From Dimargaris cristalligena (lineage: Eukaryota; Kickxellomycota; Dimargaritomycetes; Dimargaritales; Dimargaritaceae): a DNA stretch of 44,016 nucleotides. The notes under the pieces are model-generated. The model was not told the origin of the DNA and ran no database searches. It saw only the letters and a list, made by a program, of their open reading frames with translations. Below are positions 20,545 through 34,313 of the stretch, in pieces; the stretch's first letter is position 1; every line of letters starts with the position of its first letter. The stretch lies in the NCBI GenBank assembly GCA_027576995.1, contig JANBQC010000177.1:1-44016 (forward strand), read 5' to 3'. The position numbers were made by a program, and so were the translations under genes.

Positions 20545-22276
20545 ATGAAAATCACTATCACAATTTTAGCCCTTGCAACTAGCGTATTTTTGGCCACGGG
20601 CGCCACAATTGCCTCACCCACCGAGGTGGGCATTCCGTCAAAAGAAGTGGCTACTGAAGAAGGGTTTGTTACCGAACCAGAAACTTTGGAAGCACCTCCG
20701 TACGAAACGGAGAATATATCCGTAGATATGAAATGGGCTGATTTGAGAAAACACCTCCGTGAGTCGGGGGGCATCGTCAGCCAAAATGCGCGTGAGGCTT
20801 GGAAACTTAAGGTAAGTGTGTCACTATATACACCATCGCCTATCATGACTCCTCCCCCCCTTCTAAAAATATATTAGAGCAAGCGTCGAGGGTATACTAA
20901 GAATAGGAGGGATCTCAATTGAGACTGGTGGCGACATCATCGCTGTCATTTAGCTTAGACGTTATCTTAACTCGGCTAATTTACCCAATCCTTTTTATTG
21001 CTGCCATCTCCACCGATTATAGGTATCCGCAAACTACCCCTTCTACAGTATTAACGGACCGTTTGAAGGTACCAACGATATGTACTTCAACCAGGGTACT
21101 TGGAACACTATTGCCCCCACTTGGTTTAGCTTGGCCGGCCTGGAATCCTTGGACACCCAGCTTATGCAGATACAAATTGCGTTGGCCAGATGGTACAACG
21201 AAGGTCTCCAGAGTCAAGCTGCGGGGAACTACGTCATTAGTCGGGAACTGTTCGACCGTATCCGGAAATACGATGAATTTCTCCAACTTAACGGTGACAG
21301 TCCTTTCTTGACGGACAACCGCCGGGTGGCTATTAATATGGCCCGGTTGAGCTTGGCCGAACTCCAAGTGGAGTTTCCACTGGTCGCGGCGAGTAGTCCC
21401 GAGTATCTCGCGGCGCTCTGGAAAACCGCTGTCTATGGCGAAGTGGTAACGTTCGACCACCCCGTTAAGATGGGGGATGGCTCGGGTGGCCATTTGGCGC
21501 TGGGCATGGCGGCCGATTACCTTTCCTTGAACCGGTTGCTTCCCTTTACGGCCAGTCGGATCATTATAGCGGGTCTATGGCACCTTTACCAGCAACCAGC
21601 CCCGTACCGGTATACCGCTATTCTGGCCTTTTTCCAAAGTGCGACCAAGTATCTGGTTCGGACCCTGCCCCTATTAAAAACCGGCGACGCTATCGCGGCC
21701 CTGCGCAATACGGTTTATATTGTGCTGACGCTGGCTACCATCCACCGGGACTCGATGATGGTCAACGGAATTCGCCGATTATTGGGAACAGTCATGTTTG
21801 CCACGAGACAAGGTCGGGTGCGGTTTATGACCCGGGAGTCGTTCCTGGCTACCCTTAAAAAACGGCGCATGAAGCGGGCCGTGGCGCAGCTGCCTATCGT
21901 GTGGCCTGAGAGTACCGTCGATACAAACTCCGGAGAGGAGGGAGCTCAGCCCGACCAACCACTGTCCTGGGCCACTGACTTTGTGTTCCACGTCATCTTT
22001 CGACTGACGAACGACGGCGACTTGATTCAGGCCGTTCCGTCCCACTGGATTAGCACCCCGGGATTGATTGAGCGTGCGGAGCATACCTTTAGTACCGGTG
22101 GGGAGTTTACCCCTTACCAATTACAGGACGCCTTAGCCGCCCGTAAGCAAAGAATGGCCTCGAATCCGACCGAAACCGGTACGGGCAAACCAACCGGTAT
22201 GGACCCCGGCCTGGATAAATTGAAAACTAAACTCAGAGTGGGCAACGTGAAACGTAGCGGTATCGTCGGTCATTAA
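20545..22276 (+). CDS. secreted protein of unknown function
   Basis: Two exons fit: 20545-20811 and 21023-22276, giving 506 residues. The 211-bp intron starts GTAAGT and ends TATAG, both in phase 0, and the join reads K-L-K then V-S-A-N-Y-P-F-Y. Residues 1-23 are a clear signal peptide. Residues 24-60 are acidic and Pro/Glu/Thr-rich and could be a pro-region. The remainder is Leu/Ala/Trp-rich and looks largely helical and globular (for example Q-L-M-Q-I-Q-I-A-L-A-R-W-Y). No further membrane segment or cysteine-rich pattern is obvious. The C-terminus is basic and low complexity. I do not recognise a family. It is probably an extracellular or vacuolar protein; whether it is an enzyme cannot be told by eye. 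Confidence 0.8.
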
Positions 22277-23036
22277 TATGGTTTAAGTTTCTGTAAGCGG
22301 GATTGATTTGGCCAAAATAGCTAAGATGTGTCTTTGAACTTATCATTACATAGGACATTTTTTCAAACGCCGGCTCTGTGACATGATACCCGAGTAGAGT
22401 CCTTCCCTTTTAGATATTTCGCAACCTTAAAGCCTTTCTATCGATGACTTGTTCTCGCTCTCAGCATTTGTCGACTATTTTGTACTCATACCCTCCGACA
22501 GTACTTCGTTCAGCCAAGCCATTATTATACACCGACCCACCGGCAATTTACCCGCCATTACAGCCTCTACTATGATATAAGGATCATTTTCCTAATTTAA
22601 TTTACCATTTCATTCAATTTGAAGGTCATGCCAATTTCCCCCCTCTCTTTGAAATAAGGTGCATGCCCCACTTGGTTACGACAGTAAATCCTTCAATTGG
22701 TAGCAAATAATGACTATAAGCGAGCGAAAGGGCAACGTTCCTAAACTGAAACGCATGGACACATTTTTCCTTTGAATTACTATATAAGCGATAAGTTTGG
22801 CACGAAATGGTAATTTCGACGGGTGGTTAATATAGGGTTAGAATCGCTAAAATAATACACTAAAACGACCCTACCTTATAGGATCCCCTATTTATAAAAT
22901 GCGGTGGATAAATAATTTGAATTGCATAGTAGACGTCAATCTGCTATCGATAGTCATATAGACAGGTTATATGTGGTGGGCAGTTTGCCAGACGGACCAC
23001 GTGCAAGAATCCCGCAGAAGCCCCCTATGAAAAACT
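22277..23036. other. AT-rich intergenic DNA
   Basis: The stretch lies between the 3' ends of the secreted protein (plus) and the LeuA-like gene (minus). I looked here for a further exon encoding the LeuA regulatory domain and found no suitable frame. No gene is supported. Confidence 0.5.
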
Positions 23037-24665
23037 CTAACAGCTGTCACTCATCAGATTCACCAAGTCGGTGTCATCTACTTCCGTTTTGGTTTGGGCC
23101 AGGTTCTTGAATTTAGCAAACAGCCGTTTCGACTTCTCACTAGGGATATCGGTGTAACCCAGCAAATTGAGGCGGGACAAGAAAGCGGACCGGCCGCTCT
23201 GGTTGGACAAGATCAGAGCGTCACTGGTGGCGCCCACCTCCGCGGGGTTAAGGTATTCGTAGGTGGTCCGGTTCTTGAGCATACCGTCCTGGTGAATCCC
23301 GGAAGTATGCCGAAACACATTGCGCCCCACAATGGGTTTGTTAGCCGCCAAGGCTAGGCCACTGAGGGCGGACACCATTTGGCAGACCCGGGTAAAATGA
23401 GAGGTATTCAGTTGGTGGGTGGCATTATAATGCGCTGCATGGGTGGTTAGGCACATGGCCACTTCCTCTAGGGGGGAATTGCCCGCTCGTTCGCCGAGAC
23501 CGGCCATGGTTCCGTCCACCAAAGTGGCCCCCGCTTCGATACCGGCCAAGGCGTTGGCGACGCCGAGTCCCAAGTCATTGTGGGTGTGGACCGCCCAGAT
23601 AGCCTAGGGAAAGTAGTCCAAAGGGTGAAAAAAAATGGGTCGCCATCGCCATCGTAGAGAGTGGCAGCAAAAGGTATCCGAACATTAAAAAATAAAATGG
23701 GGTTAGAAATTGACTAGACAGGCCCTGGAGGTGGGGTCAGTAGCAGGGACCAAATAGCATCGGAAAGGTTGTTCCAGCATAGCCCAGGCGGAAATATACT
23801 TTTAATTAGGGGACTTCTAAAGCCAGGTGCTGTAGCTTTAACTACAAATACCTATTAATTTTTAATAAAGCGAACCACCCCTCCCTCCCTCCCTCCCTCC
23901 CTCTAATGACAATACGCGGCAGATGAAGGATTTATGCAACCTGTCCACCCCGCCTATCATATCGGCATCCTGCAAGGGTGATTCATTATTAACATTTGTA
24001 GTCCCTTTGGGGAGTGAGAAAATTACCTTTTCGGAACCCGGCGTATTCTCGATACAGTATTTGACGATACGATGAAACTCGACGGGGATGCAGCTTCCCA
24101 CGGTATCCGTCAAAGCCACCGCGTGCGCCCCCTCTGCAATGGCCACCCCGAACACTTCGCAGAGGAAATCGTAGGAGGACCGACAGCCGTCTTCGGCCCC
24201 AAAGGCCACCCACGGGGTCAGTGACCGCGCTAGGCGGACACTCTCCCGCACGCGCTGGAGACACTCCGTCCGGGACATGCGGAGTTTGTGTTCCAAGTGC
24301 AGATCAGAAGTAGCGATAAAGAGGTTGATTTGGCAACGCGGGGCGTCCCGGATGGCCTCGTAAGTGCGCCGAATATCCGCTTCCAAAGTCCGACTTAGCG
24401 CCGAAATGATGGGGGGTTCACCCAGGTGTTCGCGATGGGTCATGTGGTGACCCACTTCCCGGGCAATCCGCTGGCAGGTGCTAAAGTTCTGCTCCGATGA
24501 GACCGGGAAGCCCGTCTCGATCATAGCAACCCCCAGTTCCGCCAGCGCCCGCGCGATGGTTACCTTGGCGTCGGGCGTGAAACTGACCCCAGGGGTCTGC
24601 GCGCCGTCACGCAGCGTGGTGTCAGCAAATATAATACGTTTGGGCGCCCCGTTGGTGGCAGACAT
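23037..24665 (-). CDS. 2-isopropylmalate synthase-like enzyme lacking regulatory domain
   Basis: Exons 24665-24027 and 23603-23037 give 401 residues. The 423-bp intron starts GTAATT and ends CCTAG, in phase 0, and the join yields G-S-E-K then A-I-W-A-V-H-T-H-N-D. Members condense acetyl-CoA with a 2-oxo acid; isopropylmalate synthase makes the first leucine-specific intermediate. Landmarks are D-T-T-L-R-D-G at 15-21, the metal-binding H-T-H at 219-221, G-L-G-E-R-A-G-N, and the subdomain-I region with G-I-H-Q-D-G. Sequence style is bacterial LeuA type 1, unlike fungal Leu4 or homocitrate synthase Lys20. The protein stops about where the C-terminal leucine-binding domain should begin, so feedback inhibition may be absent. 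Substrate could also be citramalate- or methylthioalkylmalate-type. Usual G-E-Q after R-D is G-A-Q here. Confidence 0.85.
23878..23903. repeat. CCCT tetranucleotide repeat inside an intron
   Basis: About six tandem CCCT units within the intron of the LeuA-like gene. On the transcribed strand it reads AGGG, a G-rich tract. Confidence 0.85.
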
Positions 24666-24878
24666 GGTCTAAATGTAAGGATAGGCTAAGGAAATACTGG
24701 GTGTAAGATGTCCAACGAAAATTGATAAGGGTTTTTTTTTTGGATGTATGAAAACAGCGAATAAACTGGTCTTGATCGGGGGGAGAAATGGAAGGAAGGA
24801 TAGAGGGGGGATTAATGAAGAAAATATTAGTGAAGTGCGACTTGCTCTGTAACCAACTGGAGTAGGTCGCCGGGGTGG

Positions 24879-24886
24879 ATTTTATA
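24879..24886 (-). promoter_or_regulatory. TATA box of the LeuA-like gene
   Basis: TATAAAAT on the minus strand about 215-220 bp before the start codon at 24665. Confidence 0.4.
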
Positions 24887-27800
24887 GGATTTGGTTTCGA
24901 CAGTAGCCCGGCCCGGTTGAGCCCCCTGAGGTCTAAATAAAGTAGCGACCCGGGATAATCTGGGGGGGGGGGTGGAATATACCAACTATTCTGACTGCTC
25001 GACCGGTCAATGACATGACATTGGTACCCCCGCCCCTTTGAATACACCAACCCTCCAAGAAGTCTGTCATCATTAGGTTTACATTACATCCCCCCGCTGC
25101 CCTGTCATCTGATGCGTGAGATCACTGTACCGACCTCTCAGCAGTACAAGCGACTATGAATTCACCTCCGGCAATGTGTGGGGAGTTTAACTAAAAGAAC
25201 CATCTAGCCTGCGACTTACCTAGTCTCCTCCACCTCTGCCACAGGGGGTGCATCAATCCGGCATCACCAAAATAAAGAGGGTGGTGCTTAGATGTCCAAC
25301 CTATGAACTATAGGGAATTAGATGATGTGTTTCTACGGGTGAGCATGAGTAGGTGTAGAAAACAAATGGGAAAAAAGGTGAAATCCAAGGGGTGTGAATC
25401 CTACTAGCGGGGTGCATCAGGGATCTATTACGGTGTATCTGCACTTTCCCGGGGGATATATACCCATTATCGCTAGTGAGGTCTTTGTCAGTAGTATCTA
25501 TGGGCTTTAACCATGGCCTCTGCGATGGATTTAGAGCTCCATGCTATATTAAATGGGATCCGGGCGGCCGAAAATGGGCCCGAAGTGGTTGTCCCGGTGA
25601 TTTGATATATCCAACCCTACTAAGGGCTGGGCAAAGGAATTCAAGCACTTGGACTGGCTTAATGCAATCCTCTCTACTCAACACCAAAGCTATGATTGAC
25701 GCGTGCAGATACAGGTGGGGGGGGGACTCGTATCAAACCGGTAATATGCTGGATCGGGAATTCAACGTAGTGCCTCTATACGGCTGACCCTGCGGAACCC
25801 TTCTCTACGTTTGTTCCCTCGGGTGGGGTCCATTCAATAGTGAACGGAATCCCAAGGCCCAATGAATTCAACGAGGGCGGTCTCTAAGCTCATTTAGCCA
25901 TTTATTAGTGTAATATATCAAGTAGAACTATGTATATTTCGTTGAACAATGGGTTGATCCTGACAAACCTTGGGCATCAGATACCTGATACCTATTTTAT
26001 TACTTGGTGGGTTAACTGACCTCCCCTCCCCCTGCCTTAGTTAGGCAGAGATTGGGTCTTTCATAGCGCTTCTTTTCTCCCGACTATGAGACTATTCTGT
26101 CCTCCTATATTCAATGCCCATTACATATTGGCTGACTATTCCGTCAAATGGCAATAGTCGGTGTTATACTATTAGGCAGACATGGGTTTAGATTTGCGAC
26201 TGCATGGTGTAGTTTGACACACAAAGTCCCTAAACTGATTTTTCTTCCTTAAATTCAATGTTTTAACCAGCATCAGCAATTCAACAAACAAACTACCACC
26301 GTGTATCCGCTCTCGCCTTTAGAGTGTCGCGATGGGTAGATTCACCATCGGCATTGGCCTCGTGGTCGGTTTTATTATTTAGTAGCACCCATGCCCGGGC
26401 TGCTGGCCCTGTCTGCAATGTAACAGATATGTAGGTCTCGACTGCAGTACTCTGGCTTGTGGGCTGGACGAACCAGTCCCATAGCAGTGGTATGTGCATG
26501 TGTGTATGTGGGGGGGGGAGGTTATTCACACTTAGGGCTGAACTGGTTTGAGTCGGATATTACGGATGACATGTATCACGTATGGAGGCGCATTACAGCT
26601 ACCAGGGTTATGATCATCACTCCAACTTAACGCATCCCTGTTATACCCATCGCCAATGAGCATCCCAAGTTACAACCTTCACCCCAAAGACCGCCGAAAA
26701 CGGCACCACCGTTCCCGAGCTTTAGGCAGTATGGGCCATTGGGCATGCCATGTATGGCGGGCGTATGTTTGCGTCTTCTGGGAATGTATCACATGGGCTG
26801 GCGTCCCCTAAACAATAGTTGCCTTTATTTGTAAGCCACCTATTTTTTTTTTTAGGATCACTAGGGCCGAAGAACTGCCATTAGGTCTCGATGGTTTCCA
26901 CCCCTCTCTCTCTCTTTCTATTTCCATCGCAGCCACTTTATGGTAATAATAGATTGGGCCAATTTGATGTCATCAGTCCATTATCCCTCAATACGGAACC
27001 CCTGTATATATTATTTTGGTATGCTTTCGGCGGCTTGGATATGAATAGGGATCCTGGGAGAAGTGGCGGAAACAAGGCCCAATACAATAATTCCCTATTG
27101 AATACACCCCGATAAAAAAGAGAGATTATATCATATAGGAGAAGTTCATCCAAGCTGTATAACGAAAAATCCATTAGATTCGGCCAATATTACTAGTTAA
27201 AAATACATTTCCCATATATTTTCCCATACACGTATAATGTAAACCCTTATATAGCTGGGCCGAATTTCAGCCATATGGTGTAGGTTGCGAAACCGTACAG
27301 TGGTACAAGTCACAAGTGCGGTAATGTTGGCAATGGGCCCATAAGGGTATCCACCTTGACTCGCCTACAACCTCCTCCTTTCACCTTTTTATCAACAAAC
27401 TACTGGCTAAAATACACTCTTAGCTCCACAGGTGCGGTTTTTGACCATTATTATTTTCACCCCCTCGAAGTTCAAGTTGGCGATCAGTACTCCCCCTTTG
27501 TCGCCAATTGTTTAGCATTAACCTAAACTTGCCAAGAATTCAAAGATGTACGTTACACTATCAGCCGTATCAATTCAGCGCATGTTTATTACCAAGCCCA
27601 TCCACACTCACACCCTGATTAGTTTAGTTTTCAGGTCTTCACGATAGGAATGCTTTGGTTGGCCAAAGCCTTTGTAAACCAACCCAGCTACTACCACCAT
27701 TCATCAACTCGAGACGTACCGCCCGTCGAATATCTTGTGGGCGTTCCTATGGGAAACAGATACTAATGGCTGAACACTTTAGGATTCCACAATCATCATT

Positions 27801-30540
27801 TTTGGGGCCTTCTAGCCGAAACCACCCATGGCAATCCTTGGGATTTTCCGAGGGGTGGAATATATTCGCCCCTTGTGGGGCCACAGCCGCGTGGCCGAAT
27901 TCCCCACCATGCCCCTATTATTGTGTTCCAATTGGACTTCTACGAATAAAAATGATGTCTACACAGTGCTCTACCACAAACCGACGGGCCTGCTTAAACC
28001 CAACCACTACCAGTGTGGACGGATGTGGTTCGTTGGTGGGGAGGAAAAGCTCCTCATGACCTCACAATACACCAGAGGCCTAAACTTGCTAGCGTTGGGT
28101 TTTGCCATACCAAAGACATAGCGGGCTGTGTTCATCCGAACCAAAGTACGGATTTTTTGTATAATGACCCACTTACCCTGATCACAGAATTCACTACTTT
28201 ACCTATCCCAGGGTGTAACATGACAGCGCAAAGGGGTAAAGTTGGCTTATTTATTATTATGTAACAACCCCATATGTAATCCGTAGAATTCGCCCCTTCC
28301 GTAAGATAGATTGGCTCTTAAACTGCCACCATGTATTGTATGGTCGTCATGGGAGTAAACGGATGACCAGCTTGGCCCTCTGCTGCGTTGACTGTTCGAA
28401 ACACCCGGTTTTCCCACACCCGACCTTTGTTGGGTCGAAAAAGCTGAAATATAAGGTTTTTAACCGCCTTGACATTGGTGGACAATGCCATTGTAATAAC
28501 CAGGTTAGGCAGTTAATCCCCTTCGTTAAAGTACACGGAATCCGACTGGTGCCCACGTATGAGAGCTGGCCGTTCCCTTGTAGGATTCTGGTTGTCTTCG
28601 TAACGTTTTTGTGTGAAAGGCCCTCGTGGCCCTTAAGTTTGAGACACCTGGTCAACTGACTATAAGCAACCCGTGGTTACGCGGGCCACTTACCAACCCC
28701 GCCTCCAATGGTAGGATGGGCGTGAATGGTTTTTCGGTCCATCATTCGGCCCTATTGCGTTACAATAAACGCCAATCAGTTTCTTTCAAGGCTAAGTATA
28801 ACTGTTGATTGTTTTAGGGATGCTGTCAACTCACTACTACTACAAAGCCACAACCCAAGGAGTATTCTTGACCAATTATAGTATAGTTCCACTTGGGCTG
28901 AGTTAATCATTGGACTTTACCCGACTGGTTATTCACCAGACTGGCTCCCAAACTAGAATATCCCTGAGGGAGGAGGAGAGGTCGCAGTGAATGGGGGTAT
29001 TACTTCTTGCTCGAATCACACTCATCAAGTCTGCCCTAAACTTGGGCATTTTTGACATGCGAATCACTCAAACAGGAATTACTCCGAGGTATACCGGAAT
29101 TTTTACCCCAATTGAAGAGCGCTTCCACCCCCTAGTCAATGGCTGACACCCGCCCAATCAACAAACCAACGGGGGCTAAAAATATTTTTACTGCTTGGCC
29201 GTAAGGATCGACCTGGTAGACTACTTGTCATTAATTTCCTTAAAAAAGCCAAGGACCAGGAGGCCCTTGATTGAACCCCTCCAAGGGCACGCCATACCCT
29301 GCGACTAATGATGCAGTAAAATTTCCCGGCATCTTGATTGGCCTTCCAGTATGAGACCTATGGGCTGCCTGCATTGGATTGGCAACTGAACTTGGGTTAA
29401 AAGCACGTTTTTAATAATAATAATAGTAGTAGTAAGCCTGTACACAAATATAGAATGATAGGCGCGGATAAATCATCGACTGGTCAAGACTTGCCGACTA
29501 TGTGGTGGCGTTCTTTTGAAGCCCGGTTTACTTGACGAATATACAAATAATCTTCATCCAAGGCTTACGAAATAGAACCCTGTTGGAGCGGTCATTGGAC
29601 TAGGTGGTCGAGCCCAGTTTGAAGAGATACGCCTGGAAAGGAAAGAGGTAGGGGGGAAATCCTGATCCCTCAGGTAAATATGACCTTTTAGTGGAAGCGA
29701 TCAGGGTCGACTATCCCCATCCCTAGTTAAGGAAACCCAGCAGCCCAATTACCTACTGAAATAGGGGAGAGGGAGGTGAATCTCCGCACCCCTCTTGATG
29801 TCAAGTCACAGAAGAGCTAAATCTCTTCCGTTTATTCTCACTTACATATCCTACTTTATTCACTAATAATTAGTTGAACCTCCGTCCGATTATCGGCCTT
29901 GCATTACAGTAACCCTTTAAAATTGAATAGGCGAGCCAAGTTGATCGACATGGGCCAGGATGACAAGAATACCACTCAATAAGCCTGTACAAGAACCCCG
30001 CCAATGGCCATGCAAGTAGAATTAGACACCCCCTCCCTTCCTCTCTCACTCTCCCTATTGCCTGTTTGTTTAGAAGGGGCGCGACTCCTCCTCTCTGCAC
30101 ACGGGCCAATGGGGAGGGGATTGGTCGGTAGTGGTGATCCGCACCCCCCCCCTTCCCTTTCCTCCAGCCTCTTCATGTACAGCAGTAGTCTCAATTGCCC
30201 TATAGTAGTAATCTTCGACAAAACAGGCAGGTTAATCGACCCCACATGAAATGCAACGCATGCTTCAACTGGTGAAATTGGCGAATTTTGGTTACCATTG
30301 GCGGAGTTCGTCGGATAATCAATCATGAGGCTTGGTGGGCTGGGATTCGGGCAGGGTGAGGCTCGTCGAGGTGGTCTATAGGGTTTACGGGTTGCTACTA
30401 CTACTTCTGTGGCAAACCGGATCACCATTTTACTACTTCTCATGCGTAGAATCCCTTTGGCCGGAAAAAATATCCACCCGACTGCTGTGTATGAATAATT
30501 AGCTTCGGCTGCCCCAGGCCCTTTTTTGGAGCGGCTTGAT
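24887..30540. other. long gene-poor region with decayed-looking frames
   Basis: About 5.6 kb lacks a gene I can support. Short frames are scattered in all phases (25476-25787 plus, 26293-26529 minus, 27655-28121 plus, 28336-28808 plus). Near 25510-25700 two plus frames read as protein-like segments split by a frame change, which may be a transposon fragment. Frames around 27828-28121 and 28360-28659 contain Cys, Trp and Gly but no motif. An 11-base G run lies at 24962-24972 and TAA/TAG units near 29411-29434. Intron-rich genes with small exons, such as the Cgi121 gene in this window, could be missed here. Confidence 0.4.
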
Positions 30541-30547
30541 TAATGGA

Positions 30548-30554
30548 TATAAAA
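30548..30554 (+). promoter_or_regulatory. TATA box of the Gly/Trp peptide precursor
   Basis: TATAAAA 133-139 bp before the start codon at 30687, followed by a C/T-rich leader with CTCAACTCTCAACTCTCAAC repeats near 30615-30640. The spacing matches that of the 914-1216 gene. Confidence 0.5.
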
Positions 30555-30686
30555 GGAACCGACCCGGGCCTTCAAGGCATATATAATTCAACTGTTATTC
30601 TGACCATCATCTCCCACCTCAACTCTCAACTCTCAACCCACTTCCCCCCCCCTCCTCCCCTTTACATCACACGTAATACCTTCACC

Positions 30687-30875
30687 ATGGTGTCTATTCG
30701 CTTCGCCACTATCGCCGCCGTCGCCGTTCTCCTCGTCGGTGCCCAGGCCGGTCCCACTGAGCAGATGCCCGATATGAGCAAACGCCAGTTGACCGGAGGT
30801 TCCGGTAACAGCAGCGGCGGCATCGGTATGGGCTGGGGCTCCAGCTGGGGCGGCTCGTCCGGCTGGGGTTGGTAA
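30687..30875 (+). CDS. secreted peptide precursor, Gly/Ser/Trp-rich, dibasic site
   Basis: This is a 62-residue protein. Residues 1-22 are a signal peptide with a likely Ala-Gln-Ala cleavage site. A short acidic pro-region follows, ending M-S-K-R. The next residue is Gln, so Kex2-type cleavage after Lys-Arg would free a peptide of about 29 residues rich in Gly, Ser and Trp, ending G-W-G-W. It has no cysteine and no charged residue. The start codon sits in a strong context (ACCATGG) after a TATA box and a pyrimidine-rich leader, and codon choice is C-rich as in the expressed genes here. I recognise no family; a pheromone, antimicrobial peptide, ribosomal modified-peptide precursor or wall component are all possible. 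A GTAAAC at the stop could be a splice donor, which would alter the C-terminus. Confidence 0.68.
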   Translation: MVSIRFATIAAVAVLLVGAQAGPTEQMPDMSKRQLTGGSGNSSGGIGMGWGSSWGGSSGWGW

Positions 30876-33612
<2,737 letters not shown>

Positions 33613-34313
33613 AAAAGACCAAGAAGAAGGACTTAAGACAAAACAACAAAAGAAGTCGTCCACCTGCCTACCTGCTTTACCAAAGCCTCACAACATTACC
33701 ATGAAAAGGGTTGCTAAGCACCACCACTCAATGGCCCTTAAACCACAGTTAGCCCTTCATATTTCCTCTATTTGTTCACCCACTGTATTAGGTTTATTTA
33801 ATATTTCCTCACTGCTATCCCTCTAATCACTATTAAACATTCGATCGATTCCATTCTGGCTCCGACTCTCCCGAGCATGTTTTGGCTCCTATATTTAGAC
33901 ATCCAATTCTACAGAATTTATTTCGATAGATCGGCAGGAGGGTGTGGGTGTGGGGCTTGGCCAAGTCAGGAAGGGGCAGTAGAGCTAGCAGGGTCGTCGC
34001 CCTAGAGTGGGGGAGAAGTCCAAAAGAAGGGCTTATTGACAAATCGGGTAATTATGGCGGGGAAACCGTAAGTCAGCCAGAAGAAACTAAATTGATGGTA
34101 TTATATAATTCCCGGGTTGGTCTGGTCTGGTCTGTCTGGGTCTGGTGGGGAGGCCTTTAGGGAATGCCAATTGCATGGGATTGTTCCTCCTCCATTTCCC
34201 TATACTCGCGCAAGTTCCCCTCCCTCGCATTCTTCTTTATTGCGTTCCCAGCCCTCCACAAGCATTGTCCCCATTTCGACTCGTCGTTCCTCTTCACCTC
34301 AGCCTCCATCACC
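33613..34313. other. intergenic region with TCTGG repeats
   Basis: This holds the 3' region of the isomerase gene, then the promoter and leader of the Cgi121 gene. Imperfect TCTGG units occur at 34119-34147 and the last 120 bases are C/T-rich. No gene is supported. Confidence 0.5.

Noticed and set aside
22300..23030. A further exon encoding the LeuA regulatory domain
   Set aside because: I found no minus-strand frame here resembling that domain, and the gene ends with an ordinary stop.
28336..28808. Two Cys/Gly-containing plus frames as a secreted gene
   Set aside because: There is no signal peptide, they lie in different frames, and no clear donor/acceptor pair joins them.
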